Below, in pieces: positions 7,222 to 16,004 of a stretch of 64,000 nucleotides of DNA; within the stretch, counting starts at the first letter, position 1; every line of letters starts with the position of its first letter. Origin of the DNA: Edaphobacter lichenicola (GTDB lineage: Bacteria; Acidobacteriota; Terriglobia; Terriglobales; Acidobacteriaceae); contig NZ_JACHDY010000008.1 in the NCBI RefSeq assembly GCF_014201315.1, positions 1-64,000 of the forward strand, in the 5' to 3' direction. The notes below the pieces were generated by a model that had not been told where the DNA came from, ran no database searches, and saw only the letters and a list, made by a program, of their open reading frames with translations. The position numbers and the translations under genes were made by a program.

Positions 7222-8643
7222 TCAACCAATATGGCTGAGTGTCTGATCGGCGGAAGCCATCGAGTTCGCGTGTGCTGGAATATTCTGATTTACTCGAAAG
7301 AAGTTGGTCGGGTCATACCTTTCCTTGAGCTTGACCAGCTTGTCGAAGTTGTCCTGATACGTTGCGCGAATCCGGTCTTCTCCTTCGCCGTCCATCATAA
7401 AGTTGACATATGCGCCGCCGGTTCCGTAGGGATGCAAAGCCTCCCAATATGCTTTGGCCCAGGACGTGATGCGGTCCTTATTGGCCGGATCCGGATCAAC
7501 GCCGACAATGACTTCGCTCCAGACAGCGTTGCGATGACTCCATGGAGTGTCATTTCGTCCCGGCTTATGTGCGGCACCGTTGATCGGGTAGAGATGCATC
7601 GTGGAGTGCAATGTCGGAAGGTCCGACCCGTGTTTTACGTGAAGTGCGATCGCTTCGTCGCTCAACTCATTGACGAAGTCCGCCTTCCAATACCACTGAA
7701 GGCCCGGAGTGTAGAGTCCGTCGAACATGCCCTGCAGCATCGGGAATGGCATTGGTGCGAAGAATTCGAAAGACGGCGAGCGGAAACTACGTAGCGGCTC
7801 CAGGATCTCATTGGCTTGTTCGAGTCCTCCGTTGTAGCACCATACGATGGCACACATCTTCTTGAAGTGCAGAGCTTCGGGAAACGGCGGCGCGGGGGGT
7901 ACAGTGATAAATGCAAAGAATCCATTGATCTCCTCCGGCGCCTGCACGATGAACTCGCGGTACCACTTCATAATGTCGGCTGCATGATCCAGTTCCCACA
8001 ACATCGGGCCTGCGCACACTGTTGAAACTGGATGCGCCTGGAAAAGAAATGACGTAACGACGCCGAAGTTCCCGCCGCCTCCACGTATTGCCCAAAACAG
8101 GTCGCTGTTTTGATCGGCGTCGGCCGTGACAAATGTTCCGTCTGCCAGCACTACATCAGCAGCCAGAAGGTTATCGATTGTCAGGCCGTATTGCCTTGTC
8201 AGATGGCCCATGCCGCCGCCCAGCGTCAGACCACCTACACCGGTGGTCGAGATGATTCCGGATGGCACAGCAAGTCCGAAGGCGTGCGTGCCGTGATCTA
8301 CGTCGGCCCAAGTGCAACCTCCACCAACGCGCACGGTTCGTGCAGCAGGATCAACATGAACGTACTTGATCTGCGATAGATCGACTACGATGCCATCGTC
8401 GCAAACTCCCAGGCCTCCGGCGTTATGGCCGCCACCACGAACCGAGACAAGCAGATCGTGTTGGCTCGCAAATCGAATCGCGGCCATCACATCGGCGACG
8501 TCGGTGCAGTAGGCGATCAGTCGCGGTTTGCGGCTGATCATGGCGTTGTATACTTTGCGGGCCTCTTCATAGCGTTCATCCGAGGGCTCGATCAATTCCC
8601 CGCGGAGCTGGCTCTTAAGTTGGGCGATGGCTTCCTGATTCAT
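7222..8643 (-). CDS. FAD-binding oxidoreductase (BBE/berberine bridge type)
   Basis: 473 aa. N-terminal PCMH-type FAD domain: CTDVADVMAAIRFA, then RGGGHNAGG, whose His is the usual covalent FAD attachment site, then VGGGCTWADVD, TTGVGGLTLGGGMGHL and AIRGGGGNFGVVTSF. The C-terminal BBE motif YDPTNFFRVNQNI is present. Such enzymes oxidise sugars, alcohols or aromatic natural products with O2; the substrate cannot be read from sequence. ATG 8643 is chosen over 8673 because GGAGAG precedes it at proper spacing. It lies 89 bp downstream of, and on the same strand as, the large BTAD/AAA regulator, which may control it. No secretion signal is apparent. Confidence 0.85.
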   Translation of the reverse strand: MNQEAIAQLKSQLRGELIEPSDERYEEARKVYNAMISRKPRLIAYCTDVADVMAAIRFASQHDLLVSVRGGGHNAGGLGVCDDGIVVDLSQIKYVHVDPAARTVRVGGGCTWADVDHGTHAFGLAVPSGIISTTGVGGLTLGGGMGHLTRQYGLTIDNLLAADVVLADGTFVTADADQNSDLFWAIRGGGGNFGVVTSFLFQAHPVSTVCAGPMLWELDHAADIMKWYREFIVQAPEEINGFFAFITVPPAPPFPEALHFKKMCAIVWCYNGGLEQANEILEPLRSFRSPSFEFFAPMPFPMLQGMFDGLYTPGLQWYWKADFVNELSDEAIALHVKHGSDLPTLHSTMHLYPINGAAHKPGRNDTPWSHRNAVWSEVIVGVDPDPANKDRITSWAKAYWEALHPYGTGGAYVNFMMDGEGEDRIRATYQDNFDKLVKLKERYDPTNFFRVNQNIPAHANSMASADQTLSHIG

Positions 8644-8732
8644 GGGTCTCTCCAGATCCGGGGAAATAATCACGGATACAAAGACTACTTTGCGCTGCGA
8701 GGCGTTCCGAAAACGTTCTAAGGCGGGCCCAA

Positions 8733-11700
8733 TTAGCGTTCGGCGGCGATTTCGGTGGTTTTCAACGGGGGTAGATCACGGAGCCGGGTGGCTGCCCTGA
8801 TCTCAAACAACGATGCGCCTGTCCGCCGAGCAAGTTCGACTGCCTGACGATAGCTTGCTTGCGCCTGGGAGTAACTTCCGCTTCTGCAGAGGATATCTCC
8901 ATGAATCCGGTAGAGTTCAGGCGCTGCCCATGCCTCCGCGTTCTTGCCGAGAAAGGCAAATGCAGTGGCGATATTGGCAAGGGCATCCCTTACCTGACCA
9001 GCGCGTTCGCAAACCTCCGCCAAAAGGCCATAGTAGAAAGGCAGGCGAAGTTCCGCTCGAACCGATTTCAACGTGTCGAGGGCCGGTCGGATCCTACTCA
9101 ATCCGGCTGACACATCTCCTTGCAGGCCAATCCCCCAGCCCGCAATAATCTCAGCCACCGCCAGATAATAGACGAATCCATATTTCCGACAAATCTCAGA
9201 AGCCTCGTTGGCGCGGGCTAGTGCGAGGTCGTATTCTCCCTGGTAAACGTTCAACATCGCAGCATAGTCGAGGGCGATCCCCAGCGTGAATGGGTGAGAG
9301 AATCCACGTGCGCGCGCGATCGATCCGTCGCTCTTCGAAATTGCCTCCCCCGCAAGACCGAACAAGCAAAGCAGATGCGAGAAATACGCACGCTGGAGTA
9401 CGCCCACGTCCGGACCTGCGAATAGAGAGAGCGCGGGATGTGGAGGCCCTTCTGACGACGGATCAGCCATCTTGATCTCCTCCCACGACGCATGGAGCCG
9501 TCCAAGATGAAACAGGCTGGTGCCAAGAAGAAAATGGCCGGCCATCTCCTGTGCAGCTGCCCCTTCGCGTCGTGCATCATCCACTGAGTCCTGCGCGAGT
9601 CGCCTCGACTCCTCCAGATCACCTCGTACGATGTGGAATAGCCAGGAGCCACTTACAAGGGGAAAGAGATGATTTTGATCGCCCAACCGTTTCGATAGGA
9701 TGAGCCCACGCTCGTAAGTCTCGCCGACTTCTGGCATGCTGTAACCAGCAGTCCTGACGAGAGGCGGACCAAGCACCACGAGCAGTCCGAGCTCTTCCCT
9801 GTCACGCTTTATGGATTCCGGAAGATCTCTGCAGAGGGTCAGCGCGCGCCTGATCAAGCCTGCAGCTTCGGCATCGGAAAATCGCTGTTTCGCTACGAAA
9901 GCTGCAGACTTGTAGGAATTAATTGCCTCTTCAGCCATCCCAGCCGCATCGTAATGGCCTGCCAACCATCCGCTCAACGCCTCGAACTCCGGCGGATAAA
10001 GTTCCTTAAGGGCGCGAACCACGCGGCGATGCAGCATCCTTCTCCGAATAGGATTCAATTCGACATACGCAACCTCTCTCAGCAGGCCATGAGTGAAGTC
10101 ATATGCGTCCACACCCTGGCCATCGATGATACGACGTTGCCATAGTTCTTCTAACGCACGCGACATGCTGTCTTCGTCCCAATCGCTTGCCTTGGCGAGT
10201 AGATCAAGCGTGAAAGATCGGCCAACGGTTGCTGCAAGCCCGGCCAGTTCGAAGGCAGGCGCCGAAAGCTGCGCGAAGCGTGCCGTGATCACCGCCTGCA
10301 GACGTGGGGGCACCGTGCTCTCTGACGCGTGGTCATCGAGTGATGCACGCACACTCTCCACAACGAAAAGCGGGTTACCTTTCGTAGCCTGATACAGGCT
10401 GCTCAGGAAAACGGGATCTATCTCGCGCTTCGCAGTCTGAGCGGCAAGTGCTGCAGTCTCCTCCACGCTAAGCGGATCGATAGCGATCTCGGACGATCGC
10501 CCGTGTTGGTCCAACTCTCGCATCAGTCCTGCTAGAGGGTGGTTCCGATCTGTATCTCCCGTGCGGACGGTACCGATCACCAGAAACCGATCGGCTGGCG
10601 CAGAACGGAACAGAGAACGGAGCCAGTCGAAGGTGTCGTGATCGCACCATTGAAGGTCATCGACCAGCAGTAGCAGCGGCTTTGGAGCCAGCCGGAATGC
10701 CGCGTTCAATGCCTCGTGCAGGTGCATCCGCTGCCAACTTTCCGTGAGCGGTTGAGGCGGCGATAAATCGGCGTTCTCGGCAAGAATTTCGGGGAGAAGT
10801 CGGACCAGTTCAGCGAGCTGGGATTTGGGCAACTGGCCGCGCACGAGCCTCAGAGGTTCCGTTCGAAGCCACTCGACCACCGGTCCGTACGCCAATTGTG
10901 CGTGCGCGGTATAGCAGCGGGCGAGCGCCGCGGTTCGGCCGAGTTGACGGGAACAAGAGTCAAAGAGCTCCTCAGCCAGACGAGTTTTGCCAACGCCGGG
11001 CTCTCCCACAATCAAAGCAAGATGAGATTCGCCCGCTACTACGCGGTGCCAACATCCGATCAGGCGCTCCCACTCTGACTTCCGGCCTACCATCGGTTGC
11101 GGTTTTGTTGAAGCGAACGGCGGAAATGCTGCAGGGCCGTTTGGAAGATCGTCAGATTTAAGCGCCTGTGTGAAAATCTCCTGCGTCGCCTTGGCAGGGC
11201 TGACACCCAGCTCGCGCTGCAGGTTACGTTTGCACTGGTGATAGACCCGCAGAGCACTCGACCGGTCGTGATTGCGCACATGGAGCCGCATGAGTGTCTG
11301 GTAGTACGACTCCCGAAGCGAATCAAGGGCCACGAGCCGAGTAGCGTGGCGAATGCCTTCCCTATAGTCGCCGATCATTTCGAGCAGACCGACGAGACGG
11401 CTCAGAACATCCGCGAACTGCTGGCGGAGCAGATCGCGCCTCGGCCGGATCCATTCGTCATAGAGATCGGGCAACAGGTCGTCCTGATAGAGGCGCACTG
11501 CATCTTCGAGCGCTTGACGAGAAGCACTTACGTCGCTTTCAGGTCCATGCTCAGCCGCCCGCTTCGCTGACTCGAACTCGGCTACATCAATCGCGCAAGA
11601 GTCGTCAGGAAGCCAACGAACCGAGTGATTGTCACTTACCAACAAAGAGCACTCGACAGGTAAGGCGCGGCGAAGATTGTGCAGCAATTGCCGCAGGTTG

Positions 11701-11891
11701 GTACGGGCCTGCGTGTCTACCGACTCAGGCCAAAGAAGATACGCAAGATGTTCGCGTGATTGTGCCGCTTCGCGATTGAGCACAAGATAAGCAAGCAGCG
11801 ATCGCATGCGGTTCGTGTTGACCGAAGTGACCGGATTCTGCCCAAAGGTAAAGCGCAGCTTACCTAATAGCTCAATGCGGATCGGCGTCAC
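8733..11891 (-). CDS. SARP/AfsR-like regulator: winged helix + BTAD + AAA ATPase + TPR
   Basis: 1052 aa. Residues 1-100 form an OmpR-like winged helix (LLGKLRFTFG...RMRSLLAYLVLN...REHLAYLLWPE). The next ~150 are a bacterial transcriptional activator domain with TPR-like helices (LYQDDLLPDLYDEWI, ESYYQTLMRLHVR, CKRNLQRELGVSP). An AAA/ATPase domain follows, with Walker A GEPGVGKT and Walker B LLLLVDDLQW. The last ~450 residues are TPR-like. Such proteins are large ATP-controlled activators, best known in Actinobacteria for secondary metabolism. The FAD oxidoreductase just downstream is the natural candidate target. GTG 11891 is the first start that gives the complete winged helix; its RBS is weak. 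Confidence 0.85.
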   Translation of the reverse strand: MTPIRIELLGKLRFTFGQNPVTSVNTNRMRSLLAYLVLNREAAQSREHLAYLLWPESVDTQARTNLRQLLHNLRRALPVECSLLVSDNHSVRWLPDDSCAIDVAEFESAKRAAEHGPESDVSASRQALEDAVRLYQDDLLPDLYDEWIRPRRDLLRQQFADVLSRLVGLLEMIGDYREGIRHATRLVALDSLRESYYQTLMRLHVRNHDRSSALRVYHQCKRNLQRELGVSPAKATQEIFTQALKSDDLPNGPAAFPPFASTKPQPMVGRKSEWERLIGCWHRVVAGESHLALIVGEPGVGKTRLAEELFDSCSRQLGRTAALARCYTAHAQLAYGPVVEWLRTEPLRLVRGQLPKSQLAELVRLLPEILAENADLSPPQPLTESWQRMHLHEALNAAFRLAPKPLLLLVDDLQWCDHDTFDWLRSLFRSAPADRFLVIGTVRTGDTDRNHPLAGLMRELDQHGRSSEIAIDPLSVEETAALAAQTAKREIDPVFLSSLYQATKGNPLFVVESVRASLDDHASESTVPPRLQAVITARFAQLSAPAFELAGLAATVGRSFTLDLLAKASDWDEDSMSRALEELWQRRIIDGQGVDAYDFTHGLLREVAYVELNPIRRRMLHRRVVRALKELYPPEFEALSGWLAGHYDAAGMAEEAINSYKSAAFVAKQRFSDAEAAGLIRRALTLCRDLPESIKRDREELGLLVVLGPPLVRTAGYSMPEVGETYERGLILSKRLGDQNHLFPLVSGSWLFHIVRGDLEESRRLAQDSVDDARREGAAAQEMAGHFLLGTSLFHLGRLHASWEEIKMADPSSEGPPHPALSLFAGPDVGVLQRAYFSHLLCLFGLAGEAISKSDGSIARARGFSHPFTLGIALDYAAMLNVYQGEYDLALARANEASEICRKYGFVYYLAVAEIIAGWGIGLQGDVSAGLSRIRPALDTLKSVRAELRLPFYYGLLAEVCERAGQVRDALANIATAFAFLGKNAEAWAAPELYRIHGDILCRSGSYSQAQASYRQAVELARRTGASLFEIRAATRLRDLPPLKTTEIAAER

Positions 11892-11999
11892 CCCTGAATA
11901 CTACCGAAGAACAGCACGAACGTTCGGAAATATGCAGTTACCCAATGGCGGATCGAACTCACGGATATTTCGGCGCTTGATGCGTAGGCCGACCTTGTG

Positions 12000-12425
12000 C
12001 GCAATGTTCTTTTGTAATCTCGGCTTACAGGGCACCTGCCACGAACTGGATAAAGCGATAGCTGTCCATGGTTCGAGATCTGGATGCGACCACCCGAAGT
12101 GGGAAATTTCGACGCGAAAATCTCAGCGTTCTGGTAGTTGTCCATGGGGCCACCCACCCGATCCGGTAAATGCCACCCATTTGCCATCATAAGAGAACTT
12201 GACCTCAGCGCCGGCATCCGGTAAAGCTTTCTGGAATGTTGTTGAAAATCGCATATACGTCGAGTTGGGCTAGCCCGATTGGAAAGTCGATGAAGATCAG
12301 ATATCGGCCGTCTCCAGACCAATCGTTGGGAATCGCCGTGCTGGCTTCGGTTATGCGAAAAGGTCAGGAGGATGTCTGATACACCCTTAGTAATCCTGCG
12401 TATGGATCGTTCCCGATCGGTGAAC
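12000..12425 (-). pseudogene. TolB-like/PD40 beta-propeller remnant
   Basis: Scattered minus-strand frames spell the signature of acidobacterial winged-helix/TolB sensor proteins: TEASTAIPNDWSGDGRYLIF, then PIGLAQLDVYAI, then EVKFSYDGKWVAF, then AEIFASKFPTSGGRIQISN. Several frameshifts and stops separate the pieces, and neither the N-terminal DNA-binding domain nor the remaining blades are present. It lies between the start of the BTAD regulator and the secreted protein gene. Confidence 0.7.
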
Positions 12426-12480
12426 ATGTTCATTTGTCTTTTGCTCCTTTACGCTGTGGAATCGACCTCCTGAAAACGGA

Positions 12481-12535
12481 GAGCGGGCTACTGCTGATTA
12501 ACCCGCTCCCAACCGCAAGCGAGGGTTTTTTAGGG
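12481..12535. terminator. Possible bidirectional terminator region
   Basis: Two competing hairpins. GAGCGGG (12481-12487) can pair with CCCGCTC (12502-12508). AACCCGCT (12500-12507) can pair, with a small bulge, with AGCGAGGGTT (about 12518-12527), followed by a T-run in TTTTTTAG. The T-run suits the plus direction, while the flanking secreted-protein gene ends here from the minus side. Confidence 0.4.
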
Positions 12536-13228
12536 ATTGCAGCTGCCCGGATGGGAAGGATCTGGATCGGTGCAGAGCGGTCCCAATTGAGTCTTTTCAT
12601 CCGGCACACTGATCATCGCGAGTGGCCCTGCGTTGTGCTCTCCGTTGAACGGAGTGAACTTGGTCGGATCGTCCGCGGGGAAGCCGCACGTCGCAGCGTC
12701 CTTTGGATTGTTGAACCAGAAACCCAGGTGGAAGGTGTTGGTCGGTGGAAGGGCCGTATCCGGATCGAAACCGAAGATCTGGTCCAGCAGGATCGTCTTG
12801 ATCCGAACATGGCCGTCGTCGGTGTGCTTGCTGATCTCAATGTCCGACTGATACCACGCAAGACCGAAGCTACCCTTAAAAACAGTTTTGAAGTTCGGAT
12901 CGGGCGTTTTGTCTGACAGGAACGGACTGCGTTGTACGGTAAACAGATCGAAGGCGAGACCGGGTTTGAATCCATCCAAATCCAGAATTAGAGTGTCGTT
13001 GAGTTTGCCTCGAGTGACAGTCGCCCGTGCTCTGGGCTCTTCATACGAGGATTTACGGAGGCAGTCGACAAATTGCGGATTTGCCACCAGATCAAAAGTG
13101 ATCTCATCTTTCTTGTCTTGGGCTGAGGCCTTCGCCGAAAGGCTTCCCCCCGCTATCGTTGATGCTAAAGCGAAGATGATTGTGCCGATCTCCAGGCGTT
13201 TCCAGTACTGCGTTACCATGTTGTTCAT
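12530..13228 (-). CDS. Secreted protein of unknown function
   Basis: 232 aa. The N-terminus has basic residues followed by a hydrophobic core (IGTIIFALASTIAGGSLSA) and an AxA-type cleavage site near KASAQ, so Sec export is likely. The mature part has no recognised catalytic motif. It is rich in beta-type sequence with phrases such as LILDLDGFKPGLAFDLFTVQ and FHLGFWFNNPKDAATCG, and three Cys residues lie near the C-terminus. ATG 13228 is preferred because GGAG lies 6 nt upstream. I do not recognise a family. Confidence 0.65.
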   Translation of the reverse strand: MNNMVTQYWKRLEIGTIIFALASTIAGGSLSAKASAQDKKDEITFDLVANPQFVDCLRKSSYEEPRARATVTRGKLNDTLILDLDGFKPGLAFDLFTVQRSPFLSDKTPDPNFKTVFKGSFGLAWYQSDIEISKHTDDGHVRIKTILLDQIFGFDPDTALPPTNTFHLGFWFNNPKDAATCGFPADDPTKFTPFNGEHNAGPLAMISVPDEKTQLGPLCTDPDPSHPGSCNP

Positions 13229-13518
13229 CGCATTCTCCATTCGTTGGTAAAATTAGGCCGAATCATGAAACCCCCGACCTGTTCGCCCTCTTGAGAGGGA
13301 GGTTGCTGAAACGCTGGTCGCCGAAGGCGGAGCAACGGGAAACGGGGAAGAGCCAAGTTCGATCTCTTCAAGCCTTTCGCCGCAGGGCATTCATAGCGAC
13401 CAGCAATGTCGGCCACAGTAGCGAAATGGGGCTGGGGTGTCCCTAAGGCTGATCAAGAGTTTTGCAAGGAATTTCCAAAGGATTTCCAAATCCCGCTAAA
13501 TCTTTGGAGGTCAGTCAT

Positions 13519-15459
13519 TTGTATGAGTTCTCCGGATTTCGTTTTGACCCCGAAAATCACTTGCTGGAGAGTGACGGGAATCCGATTTCGCTCACACCTA
13601 AGGCTTTCGAAATTCTGTTGGTCCTGGTCCAGAACGGTAGCCGGCTGACCACCAAGGAAGAACTCATGCGCAAAGTCTGGCCCGACAGCTTTGTCGAAGA
13701 GGCCAACCTTACCGTCAACATATCTGCACTTCGCAGACAGCTAGGCGAGAGCCCTGATGGTCATAGGTACATAGAGACGGTGCCCAGGAAGGGATATCGC
13801 TTTGCCGTGCCCGTCTCGCATGTGGAGGTGGATAACCACACCGTTGCCGCTCCTTCGGTCATTTCGGTCGAGGAAACCGCTCAAGATATTTTGGTTCCTG
13901 GCGCAGACTCTTTGATCAGGGACCGGCGTCGGGCCTCTACCGCTAATGAGACCTCTAACAAAAAGAGAGGCTGGCTTCGCCCGGTCATCGTCGTCCTCAG
14001 CCTGATAGCAGTTGTGCTAAGCGGTTTGGGCTATATGGCTTATCGAAACAGATCCGTTCACAGGCAGTTGCCCCGCCGCCTAGCGGTTCTTCCGTTCCAG
14101 AACCTACAACAGGACCCGAATACCGAATTCCTCGGATTTTCACTTGCCGACGCGGTCATTACAAAACTTGGTTACGTCAGTGAACTGACTGTCCGGCCTT
14201 CATATTCAGTCCAGAAATACAGAACCCAGCCTATCGATATTCCGGCAGTTGCCGCGAGCCTGAAGGTCGATACGCTCCTCACTGGAACCTTTCTGCGTGA
14301 AGGTGACAACTTGCGAATCGCCTGCCAGTTGATCGACGTCAAGACGGAGAATCTTCTTTGGAAAGGCGCATTCGATCTTAAATACGACAAACTTCTCACG
14401 GTTCAAGACCAAGTGGCGCAACAGATTATTCGGGGTTTGGAATTGACGCTCTCCGCCTCCGAGGCGGGGCGACTAAAGACCGACGAGCCTGTCAGTCCGC
14501 TCGCCTACGAATACTATTTGCGCGGGGTAGACCTTTACTCCAAAGGAGACGCCCCAATGGCTGTCAAAATGTTGAAGAAGTCGACCGAGCTCGCACCACA
14601 TTTCGCCCTCTCCTGGGCCAATCTTGGCAAAGCCTACACTGCGAATGCCTCGTTCCAGTTCGGCGGAGTGGAGCACTACCGCATGGCTCAGGCGGCCTTT
14701 GAAAAGGCTCTCTCGCTCGAGCCGGATGAGATGATTACCCGAATCTACATGGCAAACATGTTCACCGACACGGGAAGGGTAGAAAAAGCTGTGCCTCTAT
14801 TGCGGCAAGCTCTCAAGACAAATCCCAATCAGGCAGAGATTCACTGGGAACTGGGCTATGCCTATAGGTTTGCCGGAATGTTGCCGGAATCTGCCCGCGA
14901 GTGTGAATTGGCTCGCCAACTCGATCCCGGCGTAAAAATTAATACCTCGGCCCTTAATGCCTATCTCTATCTGGGTCAATACGACAGATTTCTCCAAAGC
15001 CTTCCTAAGACAGATGATGGGCCCTTCATTGCCTTCTATCGGGGCTTCGGTGAGTACTACAAAAAAAACTTGCAGCAGGCAGAGACGAACTTCGATCATG
15101 CGTTTGAACTCGATCCGTCTCTTCTCCAGGCTGAGATTGGAAAGGCCTTCAGCTTTGGAATTCAACAAGAGAACGATAAGGCCTCCGCAATCCTGCATTC
15201 ACTGGAAGCCAAGGTCGTCGAGCACGGTGTGGTTGATCCCGAAGCCATATACAAGATCGCTCAAGCGTATGCGACGATCGGAGACAAAGCCTCAGCGCTT
15301 CGCGTCTTGCAAAGCAGCATTCAAGGTGGTTTTTTTCCTTATCCCTATTTTGCGGCCGACCCGCTCCTCGATACCCTCCGTGCCGAAGCAGAATTCTCTA
15401 AACTTATCAACGTAGCCCGCCAGCGCCATGAAGCATTTAAGCGCGAATTCTTCTTCTAG
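13519..15459 (+). CDS. CadC-like transmembrane regulator: winged helix + TM + TPR
   Basis: About 646 aa. The N-terminal OmpR/CadC winged helix covers roughly residues 1-105: YEFSGFRFDPENHLLE, TPKAFEILLVLVQN, VWPDSFVEEANLTVNISALR and the closing GHRYIETVPRKGYRF. A single TM helix (PVIVVLSLIAVVLSGLGYMA) is followed by a periplasmic TolB-like FlgO-type segment (RRLAVLPFQNL) and a C-terminal array of TPRs (SWANLGKAYTAN, EIHWELGYAYRFAG). This layout is common in Acidobacteria, where it is thought to pass outside signals to DNA. TTG 13519 is chosen because GGAGG (13506-13510) lies 8 nt upstream; an earlier in-frame TTG at 13462 has no RBS. Confidence 0.85.
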   Translation: MYEFSGFRFDPENHLLESDGNPISLTPKAFEILLVLVQNGSRLTTKEELMRKVWPDSFVEEANLTVNISALRRQLGESPDGHRYIETVPRKGYRFAVPVSHVEVDNHTVAAPSVISVEETAQDILVPGADSLIRDRRRASTANETSNKKRGWLRPVIVVLSLIAVVLSGLGYMAYRNRSVHRQLPRRLAVLPFQNLQQDPNTEFLGFSLADAVITKLGYVSELTVRPSYSVQKYRTQPIDIPAVAASLKVDTLLTGTFLREGDNLRIACQLIDVKTENLLWKGAFDLKYDKLLTVQDQVAQQIIRGLELTLSASEAGRLKTDEPVSPLAYEYYLRGVDLYSKGDAPMAVKMLKKSTELAPHFALSWANLGKAYTANASFQFGGVEHYRMAQAAFEKALSLEPDEMITRIYMANMFTDTGRVEKAVPLLRQALKTNPNQAEIHWELGYAYRFAGMLPESARECELARQLDPGVKINTSALNAYLYLGQYDRFLQSLPKTDDGPFIAFYRGFGEYYKKNLQQAETNFDHAFELDPSLLQAEIGKAFSFGIQQENDKASAILHSLEAKVVEHGVVDPEAIYKIAQAYATIGDKASALRVLQSSIQGGFFPYPYFAADPLLDTLRAEAEFSKLINVARQRHEAFKREFFF

Positions 15460-15589
15460 CGAGAAAAGAGCAACCTGGTAGACGGTTGTGTCTTTTGCTA
15501 AGAAGGTAAAGGTCTTAATAAAGACAGATAGTCTGCATTGAAGATTTTTTTTGAATTTGCAGGAGTCGAGCGGAGCGATGATGGAGTAC

Positions 15590-15978
15590 TCAATCAATGA
15601 CCTTGCGGACCCTTATCTTGCTCTCAAAGTCTAGTGTCTTCATCGATAATTTTTGTGATTGGGCTGTCTCGCATATAAAAAAATGATCCGAGGATACGCT
15701 GTCAAGGAACGCGCATTGGATTCCAAGGGCCGTCTCCAACGTAACGGCTGAAGTCTTGGTTATCGTTTGTCCGATGCTTGCGGAAAGCATACATGCCGCA
15801 TCTGTATAGATCTGAGCATCCTGTGCGGCGCGCGAAACAGAGACATAGGCAAATCGGCTGTCGATAAACGACGCGTGAACTTGGGTGTCGAGGTTCACCA
15901 AGACGCGGTCTGCAGTAAGTCCCTGCGAACTGTAGGACGTCACTGCATAGCCATTGATCGAGGTGGCGGCATTGGCCT
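15590..15978 (-). pseudogene. C-terminal remnant of MobF/TrwC-type conjugative relaxase-helicase
   Basis: The minus strand reads INGYAVTSYSSQGLTADRVL, then NLDTQVHASFIDSRFAYVSVSRAAQDAQIYT. This matches the last helicase motifs of TraI/TrwC relaxases (SYSSQGLTADRV and RFAYVSVSR...DAQIYT). The sequence begins abruptly near 15978, next to the end of the fucosidase gene, so the relaxase and most of the helicase domain are missing. It is a scar of a conjugative plasmid or ICE. Confidence 0.8.
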
Positions 15979-16004
15979 GTTATCACCAACTGAGTGTGTC
16001 GCTT

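Noticed and set aside
15460-15520. Terminator after the CadC-like gene
   Set aside because: Only a 5-bp CAACC/GGTTG stem with a short TTTT; too weak to claim.
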